In this document: positions 1-7,643 of the stretch, in pieces | How positions within the stretch are numbered: position 1 is the first letter of the stretch | How the letters are laid out: every line of letters begins with the position of its first letter | Assembly (NCBI RefSeq): GCF_000186865.1 | Contig: NW_008705590.1 | Coordinates: 289,870 to 353,869 of the forward strand | Origin: Aureococcus anophagefferens | Lineage: Eukaryota > Sar > Pelagophyceae > Pelagomonadales > Pelagomonadaceae | Length of the DNA stretch: 64,000 nt | Direction: 5' to 3' | Translations under genes and position numbers: made by a program | Notes under the pieces: generated by a model | Told to the model about the DNA's origin: nothing | The model's database searches: none | Seen by the model: only the letters and a program-made list of their open reading frames with translations

Positions 1-1
1 C

Positions 2-3000
2 CTCTTCCTCGCCGTCGGCGCCCAGGCCAACACGCCACCTGTCAAGGTCTCGACCTACGACGCCCTGAACGCAGCCGTTCTCAACGGCGACCACAAGATC
101 TTGGTGGAAAGCGATATCACCTTCGCCGCCCCTATTGAGATCCCCGCGGGCAAGAACATCCGAATCTACGCGAAAAAAAACGCCCGGCAGACGCTCGACG
201 GCAACGGCGAGACGCAGCTCTTCCGCGTCGACGGGACGCTCACGCTCCAACACCTCGTGCTCGCGGAGGGCTACGCGACGAACGGCTTCTGCTCGTACAC
301 CGAAAACTCCGGCGAGGCCTGCGGCGGCGGCGCCGTGCACGTCGACGTGGACGCGCACCTCATCGTCGACGGCTGCGCCTTCCGGGACTCGCAGGCGCGC
401 TACGGCGGCGCGATCTACACCTACGGCGGCGCCGTCGACGTCTCCGGCTCGACGTTCACGGAGAACGGCGCCTACGAGGCCGGCGGCGCCGTCTGGACCT
501 ACGCGCACGTGGCGCTCTCGATCTCGAACTGCGAGTTCACGGGCAACGTCGCCATCAAGGCCGGCGCGGTCTTCACCGGCGGCGACGCGACCATCGCCGA
601 CTCGACGTTCTCGGGCAACGTCGCGACGGCCTCGGAGCCGTCCGACGACGACCACGCGGGCGGCTTCTGGGGCGGCGAGGGCGGCGCGATCTGGGTCAAC
701 GAGGACACGGTGCGCGTCGACCGCTGCGCCTTCGAGGGCAACCGCGCGCGCACCGAGGGCGCGGCGATCTACGTCCGGAACCTCGGCGAGGCCGTCGTCG
801 CCGCGACGACCTTTTCGGGCAACCAAGCGGACTGCGACGGCGTCGTGACGACGGGCCGCTACTCCTGCGTCGAGGGCCTCGACGACGTCCACCCGGCGTC
901 GGACCGCGCGGTCGTCGACTGCCGCGACGACTGCCCGGGCGGGAGCGTCGGCGCGTGCGCGCCCGTCGGCGACGGCGTCTGCCAGAGCTGCGCCTGCGAG
1001 CTCGAGACGGGCGCGTCGACGGCCCTGGTCCTCGAGGACGTGAACCCCGGGGCCTTCAATGCGAACGCGGACGCGCGCGCGGCGTTCGAGGCGGACGTCG
1101 GCGGCCGCCTCGGCCTCGTCGTCGACGGCGACAACGCCATCGACTGGGTCGTCGCGTCGCCCCTCGCGGTCCACGACTACGGCTACACGGACGACGCGAA
1201 GGTCACCTTCGGCGTCGCCGGCGACGCGGACGCGCTCCTCGCGGCGCTTCTGGAAGCGCTGAACGTCGGCGGCATCCCCGGCTGGGCCGTGGACCTCGGG
1301 CCGCTCGGCGCGGCGCCCGTCGACGTCGCCGCGTCGCGCGAGGCGGCGGAGACGGAGACCTTCGACCGCACGGAGCCCGGCGACACAGCCGTCGCGTCGT
1401 CGGCGATCGTCGTCGACGGCCTCGACGCCGCGGACGTCGACGCGGACGGCGACGTGCTCGAGGGCCTCGCCGCGGCCGTCGCACTCGCCATCGGCGCCGC
1501 GCCGAACCAGGTCGCCAACGTCGCCGCCAAGTGGTACCCGGCCTACGAGGGCACGGACCTCTACACGAATTTGGCGTCCACGGTCCACTTCGACGTCGCC
1601 GTCCGCGCGTGGCCGTGTGGAAATCAAATCTTCAACCCGACTTCAATGTGCGCGTAATCGACCGATTTGGACCAGACTCTTTCGCCGTGCTTCGAGAACT
1701 CGCTGAGAGCAATCGATTCGTCCAAAAATCAGCCGAATCGACTTCGATTTGACCGAGCTAGAGAATTCTGAAGTTTGGCCCCGACGTCCCAGCTCACTGG
1801 TTGATTTCCACACAGGCGCGTGGCCGACGAAGCACTGGAGCAGCGACTCCTTCACGGACGCCGCGGGGCTCGAGGCCGCGCTCGAGGCGGCCCTCGACGG
1901 CGGCGGCCTCGCGGCGGCCGTCGCGAACGAGCGCGCGCTCCGCACCGCCGTGCTCGACGAGGCCGCGACGCGGACCGCGATCGCCGCGCAGACGTCCGCG
2001 GGGCCCCACGGCCGGGTGACGCGCGCGACCTCGTCCGCCGTCGTCCTCTCGGGCGTCTCCGCGGCGGCCTTCGCCGACGACGGCGACGCGGCCGGCGCCT
2101 TCGCCGAGGCGCTCGCCGACGCGCTCGCGGTCGACGCGGGCGCCGTCTCCGCCGTCGAGGCGACGGCGCCCGGCGCCTACGGGTCGCAGCGGGCGCAGGT
2201 CGCCTTCGAGCTCGACGACCGGCGCGACGCGCGCCTCGTGCTCGACGACCTCTACCGCGTCGCGCTCGTCGACACGACGCTCAACGACTACCTCCGCGAG
2301 TCCGACGTCGCGGCGCTCCGCGGCGCGGCCATCGACTGGGGGGAGACGACGCGGTCCCTCGAGACGCTGACCTTCACGCACGCCAAGGACGACGGCACGC
2401 CCGCCGCGGCGACGCACGCGATCGTACTCGACGGCGTCGCCCCCGACGTGCTCGCGGCCGACGCCGACGCGCTGCGGGCCTTCGCGACGTCCTGCGCCGC
2501 GGTCTTAGGCGCGTCGCACCTCCAGGTCTCGGGCGTCACGTCGACGGCCTACCACTACGTCGCCGGCGACGAGTTGTGGGTCGAGTCCTGCCCGACGCTC
2601 GAGGCGCTGCCCGAGGACTCGGCGCTGTGCCCCGACGACCTCGACCTCGACGCGTGCGACGCGCCGGGCCGCGCGATCGGCGACCTCTGCGAGGGCGACG
2701 GCGAGTGCGGCACGGACAAGCACCTCGACAACTGCGGGAACGCCGACGACAAGAACGCGGACATCTACCGCGTCGTCGCGGACATCTACCGCGGGCCGGC
2801 GCACGCGGGCGTCGTGCCCCGCGGCGCGCTCGTCGCCTTCGACGTCGCGCTGCGCGCGTGGCCCGCGCGGTCGACGCCCCTGCGCACGGCCGGCGCGACC
2901 AAGGCCGCGCTCCTCGGCGCCCTCGACGGGCCCTTCGCGGACGCCTTCCGCAAGTACGGCGCGGGCACGGCGCTCGCCGGCGCCGCGATCAACTTCGTCG

Positions 3001-3446
3001 GCTCCGTCGCCGCGCTCGACGGCGAGGCCGTCTGCTGCGCGGCGCCCGACGACGACCACCACGGCGCGCACCACGATCCCGACGACCACGAGTCGGTCCA
3101 CGACGCCGCCGCGCACCACGGCGCGCACCCCGCGCCCGCCTCCTCCAAGAAGTCGTCGTCGTCGTCCGACTCGTCGGCCGTCGTCGCCGCGGCCGTCGCC
3201 GCCATCGGGCTCGTGATCGTCCTCGGCGCCTTCGCCGGCTACCGCGTCCGCCGGCGCTCGTCGCCGCGCGAGACGGCGCACGCGGGCGACGTCGAGCTCG
3301 AGGACGTCGAGCCCGACCGGGCGGCGGCCCTGGGCACCTTCCCGAAGGAGCACCCGAGCCGCGTCTCCGACTCGCGCCTCTTCCCGATCAAGCAGGCCCA
3401 CCGCGAGACCAAGTCCCCCCTCTACCCGAACGCGGAGATGATCTGA
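2..3446 (+). CDS. Beta-helix ectodomain, single-pass membrane protein (5' partial)
   Basis: The frame is open from base 2, so the start lies upstream; the first residues (LFLAVGAQA) look like the end of a signal peptide. Residues up to about 265 form repeated turns of the type GGAIY...STFTENGAYEAGGAV, typical of right-handed parallel beta-helices (Pmp/pectate-lyase-like). A cysteine-rich linker follows. Four diverged modules of the pattern A-(I/V)-V-L-x-G-V...F-x-A-D-x-D-A then occur at about 1018-1130, 1405-1500, 2035-2150 and 2418-2510. Near the C-terminus a His/Asp-rich and Ser/Lys stretch precedes one membrane helix (about 3175-3245) and a basic cytoplasmic tail, which suggests a type I surface protein. 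A 211-bp introner intron (1605-1815, GC-AG, phase 1) interrupts the gene; removing it restores VRAWPTKHW, matching the LRAWP seen in a later module. The ligand or substrate is unknown. Confidence 0.75.
1605..1815 (+). mobile_element. Introner copy 1 (203-bp family), acting as an intron
   Basis: The element is 1613-1815, beginning CCGTGTGGAAATCAA and ending TTGATTTCCACACAG, an inverted repeat with one mismatch. The 8-bp duplication GCGCGTGG lies at 1605-1612 and again at 1816-1823. The predicted intron runs from the GC of the first copy to the element's terminal CAG. Exon phase is 1 on both sides, and splicing removes exactly element plus one duplication. The sequence is visibly AT-richer than the flanking exons. 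It belongs to the same subfamily as the copy at 50088. Confidence 0.93.
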
Positions 3447-3561
3447 GCGCGTTTCCAAGTAGTGCTCGAGAGGTCTAAATACACATCCCATGTTGTTTTT
3501 AGCGATTATCCACAAAAACCAGGGGCGGCAGACTGATCGAGGAGGAGACGGCGACGAAACG

Positions 3562-4749
3562 ATGGACCAAACAAACGAACGGAGTAATACGACAGAAGAT
3601 GAGCGCGGGGAGCCGGAATGGAGGATCAAACAGCGAGAATTCGAGCAGAGGAAGGCGCGGGTCAAACTCGATCTCAAGACCTGCACGATTTGCGGCGCAG
3701 AGAACGCCAAGCTATGCAAGGGCTGCGGCTCCGTGGCGTACTGTTCGACTGCTTGTCAACGAGTCGACTGGCGCGAGCGGGGTCACCGGAAGGCGTGCAA
3801 CAAGATCCGAGACGAACGCGCGGCGGAAGCGGCGCGGGCGGAAGCGCCGCCGTCGCCGCCGCGCGCGGTGTTCTACGGCCCCGCGCCGCGGTCGCACGCC
3901 GACGAGGTCCGCGCGCGCATCGCCGCGGAACACGAGATCGCTCGAGCGTTGCGCGAGGCGAACCCGGAGCCGGAGCAGGTGAATGGGCGGTACGGTTCGC
4001 GGTGCCCGATCTGCTTTGACGACTGGGTCAATATCCACGACGTTAACATCAGAAGCTGTTGTTCTCGCCAAATCTGTCAACAGTGCGCCGCCAAGTTTCG
4101 AGGTAAGCCGTGTCCTCTCTGCCGAACGCCGGCATCCCAAACTTATGCTGAAGAATTGGCAAGAATCCAACGCCACGTGGATAACGACGTCCCGGAAGCG
4201 ATGGCGCAGCTGGCAACTTTACACAGTGGCGGTAGACTCGGCCTCGTGAAATCCGGCCAGAAGGCCAAGGCGTTACTCAAGCGTGCCGTGGCCCTCGGAT
4301 TTGTACCAGCGATGGCACAGCTTGCAATTCTATACCGAGACGGGGACGGCATCAAGCCAGACCGAAGGAAGGCGAAGCGGTTGTTTCGCGCGGCCGCGGA
4401 CCGTGGTCATGCAAACGCTCAATTTCAGTTGGCGAGGCTGCTTTATTATGACAATTATCAGGATAGCTCATGGGACATGGAGGACCACCTGCACTGGCTC
4501 AGAGCTGCCGCAGCGCAGCGCCATGCTGAGGCGGAATATATGCTTGGCTGTCACAGCGCGTCTGGCGACGGCAAACCTGGAGAGGAAGACCTCGACGAAT
4601 GCAGACGCTGGTTGGCGCGCGCGGCCGACCATGGAGACAAAAAAGCGAGATATGTGCTCGACCGGCTGACTGGTGTCGTGGATCCCGGCGTCGCTGTCGC
4701 TCTCTTCAAAGCGGCGCCGGCGGCGACGGCGCCCGGGCGCACTGGCTGA
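3562..4749 (+). CDS. MYND zinc finger / RING / Sel1-repeat protein
   Basis: The protein of about 395 residues has three parts. The first is a MYND-type zinc finger (CTICGAENAKLCKGCG...YCSTACQ...H-x3-C, about residues 38-76). The second is a RING-like finger (CPICFDDW...CCSRQICQQC...CPLCR). The third is four or five Sel1-like helical repeats (AMAQLATLHSGG, AMAQLAILYRDGDG, ANAQFQLARLLY, AEAEYMLGCHSASGDG). The family role is protein-protein scaffolding, and the RING suggests possible ubiquitin-ligase activity; the target is unknown. The start at 3562 sits in a good context (AACGATGG); an in-frame ATG at 3490 would add 24 residues. Base composition and codon use are less GC-extreme than in neighbouring genes. 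A lineage-specific expanded family is possible but is inference. Confidence 0.85.
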   Translation: MDQTNERSNTTEDERGEPEWRIKQREFEQRKARVKLDLKTCTICGAENAKLCKGCGSVAYCSTACQRVDWRERGHRKACNKIRDERAAEAARAEAPPSPPRAVFYGPAPRSHADEVRARIAAEHEIARALREANPEPEQVNGRYGSRCPICFDDWVNIHDVNIRSCCSRQICQQCAAKFRGKPCPLCRTPASQTYAEELARIQRHVDNDVPEAMAQLATLHSGGRLGLVKSGQKAKALLKRAVALGFVPAMAQLAILYRDGDGIKPDRRKAKRLFRAAADRGHANAQFQLARLLYYDNYQDSSWDMEDHLHWLRAAAAQRHAEAEYMLGCHSASGDGKPGEEDLDECRRWLARAADHGDKKARYVLDRLTGVVDPGVAVALFKAAPAATAPGRTG

Positions 4750-4853
4750 CCTCAAAGAGCTGCGATGCATGCCTGTTTTCTTCGCCCAATCCTCAGCACC
4801 AGTCGCTGTTATGCCGCCGCAAGCGCGCGTAAAAATCGGGAACGCGGCGCGCC

Positions 4854-7268
4854 CTAGTGGTCGTCGAAGCGGCGCGCGGACGCGAGCGCGGTCGCGAGGG
4901 AGCCGTCGGCGAAGGCGGCGTAGAAGGTGAGGACGATGGCGGCGAGGACGGCGAGGAGCGCGTGCTGGAGGATCGCGGCGGGCCGCGCGTCGCCCGCCTG
5001 GGACCGGAGCGCGGCCGCGACGGCGAAGACGGCCGCGGCGACCTTGAGGTAGGCGACGTCGATGCGCTCGTGCGCGTACGTCGCCGCGTCGGCCCCGGCG
5101 ACGGCGTCCGCGGGCGCCTTGCGGCCCACGACCAGATCCAGGCCGTCCTGGCGCGACCCGTCGTAGATGGCCGCGCGCAGGCCGCGGACCGCGGCCGCGG
5201 CCCACCCGCCCGCGCGGTCCGCGAGCCGCGCCGCCGCGCCCCCACCCGCCGCGGGCGCCCAGCGCGCCGCCGTGCCCGCGCGGAGCACGGCGAGGGCGTC
5301 GGCGTGGCCCCGCCAGGCGGCGAGGAGCTGGCGCCGCGCGTAGGCCTCGTCGCCGAGCGCGACGCGGTCCGGCCCGAGCGCCGCGTCGTCGCGCGCGGCG
5401 ACCAAAGCGTCGCACGCGCACCGCGCCATGGCCTCGTCGACGTCGTCGATCTCGTCGCAGCCCACGAAGAGCACGACGCCGCTCACGTCGACGCCCCCCG
5501 GCTCCGCCGCGGCGCCGCGGCTCGCGACGCGGCGGCGGCGCACGTCGTGCGCCGCGGACAGATCCCCCAGATCCGCGCCGGGCGCGACGACGACGTGGCG
5601 CACCTTGGCGCCGCGCGCCGCCGACGCGAGCACCGCCGCGGCGGCCTTGAGCCGCTGGCGCACGGATTCCTGCCGCCCGCCGTCGACGGACGCCCAGGCC
5701 GCCGTCCGCGCGATGAGGTCGACCATCGTGACGAACGCGCCGCCGTACGTCGCCCGGAGCTGGTCGACGTGCGCCTCGAGCGCCGCGACGTCGCGCGCGT
5801 GCTGCGACGGCGCGGGCTTCGGTCCCGCCGCCGACGGCGCGCGGGGCCGCCGCGGCGACGCCGACGCGTCGGGCGCCGCGGGCGCGCCGCCGTCGTCGAG
5901 GGGCGCGAGCTCGGGCGTCGGCGCGAGCGTGGGCGCGAGGCTCGGCTTCCGCTGCGGCGACGCCAAATTCGCGAACGACGACTTGCGCTTGAGCAGCGCG
6001 ACGCGCGGCGCGACCTTGACGGCGTAGTCCAGCGGCAGCGGCGGGCTCGACCGCGCCAAGGTCACGGAGAAGGCCGCCGCGGGCGCGGCCCGGGATTTGG
6101 ACGTCGCGACGAGCAGCTCCGTCTCCGCGGTCGCGGCGGCCTTGCACTGCGCGTCCAGGCCCCGCTTCGACAGGCGGCGGCCGCAGTGGTCCACGGCCGT
6201 CCGCGTGACGATGAGCGCGACGACGGCGGCGTCGCCCGCGGCCGTCGCGCCGAGATCCACCGCGTCGACGACGACGTGGCCCGCGACGGCGCACCACCGC
6301 GCGGCACCCGCGTCGACGAGCGCCTTGAGCGGGATCGCGTTCCAGAGCATGCGCGGGTCCGCGTGGTCGTAGAGGTAGGAGTCGCCGCCGCGGTCCGGCG
6401 CGTCGTCGTCGACGTCGCCGCGGCGCCGGACGCCGTCGTTCGCGACGACGGCCGCGGCCTCGGCCGCGGCGACGTCCGCGAGCTCGCAGACGCGCGGCGC
6501 CGTGTGCGTCGCCGCGGGCGACCGCGTGCTGTAGACCCAGGGCTGCTCGCTGAGGGCCCGGTGCAGGAGCCGCAGGCAGAGCTTCTCGTCGGCCTTCTGC
6601 TTCGAGTTGAGCCGCTTCGCGGACTTGGGCGCGACGGGCAGCACGCCGACCTTGGTCGCGCGGCGGAGCGCGCGGACGTCGAGCACGGCCTTGGGCCAGC
6701 GGAGCCGCGCGTCGTCGAGCAACGCCGCGTCGCCGCCGCGCCGGAGCACGGGCTCGCTCGAGAGCACGACGGCGACGTGCGGGCCGGACGTCATCTCGTA
6801 GACGCCGAGCACGGCCTCGCAGGGCACGCGGCCGCTCGCCTCGTGCGCGAGCTCCGGCGTGGCCCACTCGTAGGCGTCGTCGTCGGCCTCGGGGCTCGGC
6901 GGCGCCGGCGCCGGCGCGGGCGCGTCGGGAGCCTTGGCCTTCTTCTTCCCGAAGCCGAACTTGGGGCTCTTCTTCGGCGACTTCGGCCGCTTGCCCGCGG
7001 GGCTCAGGTCGCCGTCGGACTGCGAGCCGGGCGACTCCGGGCTCGCGGGCCGCCGCACCTTGACGGGCTGCACGACCTTCGCGACGACGCCGGCCTTGTT
7101 CGACGTCAGGAGCAGCGGCGCGAGGCCGGGCTCCGAGCTCTCCAGGAGCACGCCGTCGCCGTGCGCGCGCAGCCACCGCGTCGTGTTCGCCCAGCGCGGC
7201 GCGCGCGCGCGCGGCGGGGACGCCGCGCCCGGGGCGCCGCCCTTCACGGGCGTGACGGGCGGGGCCAT
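4854..7268 (-). CDS. SAC-domain phosphoinositide phosphatase-like protein, probably catalytically dead
   Basis: This 804-residue protein reads like a Sac1-type lipid phosphatase. It has an N-terminal SAC region (LGVYEMTSGPHVAVVL), the segment LLHRALSEQPWVYSTRSP, DPRMLWN, and LIVTRTAVDHCGRRLSKRG ending in an ETEL motif. The late SAC block is ADALAVLRAGTAARW followed by IYDGSRQDGLDLVVG. Two C-terminal membrane helices (VAAAVFAVAAAL and LLAVLAAIVLTFYAAF) match the ER/Golgi anchoring of Sac1. The catalytic P-loop (family RTNCxDCLDRTN, a Cys-x5-Arg) should lie at GVVLFVGCDEIDDVDEA, where the Arg is missing and the Cys is displaced. An insert of low complexity rich in Pro/Lys/Ala lies at about residues 70-130. 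The fold call is fairly secure; inactivity is inferred. Confidence 0.75.
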   Translation of the reverse strand: MAPPVTPVKGGAPGAASPPRARAPRWANTTRWLRAHGDGVLLESSEPGLAPLLLTSNKAGVVAKVVQPVKVRRPASPESPGSQSDGDLSPAGKRPKSPKKSPKFGFGKKKAKAPDAPAPAPAPPSPEADDDAYEWATPELAHEASGRVPCEAVLGVYEMTSGPHVAVVLSSEPVLRRGGDAALLDDARLRWPKAVLDVRALRRATKVGVLPVAPKSAKRLNSKQKADEKLCLRLLHRALSEQPWVYSTRSPAATHTAPRVCELADVAAAEAAAVVANDGVRRRGDVDDDAPDRGGDSYLYDHADPRMLWNAIPLKALVDAGAARWCAVAGHVVVDAVDLGATAAGDAAVVALIVTRTAVDHCGRRLSKRGLDAQCKAAATAETELLVATSKSRAAPAAAFSVTLARSSPPLPLDYAVKVAPRVALLKRKSSFANLASPQRKPSLAPTLAPTPELAPLDDGGAPAAPDASASPRRPRAPSAAGPKPAPSQHARDVAALEAHVDQLRATYGGAFVTMVDLIARTAAWASVDGGRQESVRQRLKAAAAVLASAARGAKVRHVVVAPGADLGDLSAAHDVRRRRVASRGAAAEPGGVDVSGVVLFVGCDEIDDVDEAMARCACDALVAARDDAALGPDRVALGDEAYARRQLLAAWRGHADALAVLRAGTAARWAPAAGGGAAARLADRAGGWAAAAVRGLRAAIYDGSRQDGLDLVVGRKAPADAVAGADAATYAHERIDVAYLKVAAAVFAVAAALRSQAGDARPAAILQHALLAVLAAIVLTFYAAFADGSLATALASARRFDDH

Positions 7269-7643
7269 CGATCACACGCGCGGCACGAGGGGCTGCTTCG
7301 CGGCGCGCGCGGGCCGCTTCGATGCGTCGGGCGGCGGTGGCGGCGGCGCGTCGACGAGCGCGTCGATTGATGCCACACAGGCCGCGACTCTGTGATTTAT
7401 CCACAGGCCCGGCAAGTGCAACACGAATCTTCAACTTGCACTGCAACCCGGGCGCCGCTCTCGCAGCCCGACGCAGCAAGACGAGCCCGCGGCAACGCCG
7501 GAGGAGGAACAAGCGAGAGTCTTCGAGTACATGTTCGCCCAGAGCCCATTCCTCGTGCACGACTGAGGGCTGCCCGAATTGCAATCCTCGGCAGCCCGCC
7601 TCGGCTGCCCGAATTGCAGACCTCGGCGGCCCGAATCCCCGGG
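7269..7643 (+). other. Divergent intergenic region with short direct repeats
   Basis: This is a 375-base non-coding stretch between the start codons of the SAC-like gene (minus) and the GH92 gene (plus), so it probably holds both promoters. It is less GC-rich than the genes. The 16-base word GGCTGCCCGAATTGCA occurs at 7568-7583 and 7603-7618, with a partial third copy at 7626-7636. No clear TATA box was recognised. Confidence 0.5.

Noticed and set aside
1613..1657. Protein end CGNQIFNPTSMCA after several exons
   Set aside because: The same tail appears at 1613-1657 and 50088-50132 because the frame runs into an introner; the host protein resumes after the element.
4468..7584. Very long Arg/Ala-rich open frames antisense to or overlapping real genes (for example 4468-7584 minus, 38061-41135 plus, 50622-53588 plus, 17400-20108 minus)
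   Set aside because: High GC content removes stop codons, so shadow frames stay open. Their translations are dominated by Arg, Ala, Gly and Pro and hold no domain, whereas the opposite frame carries recognisable families.
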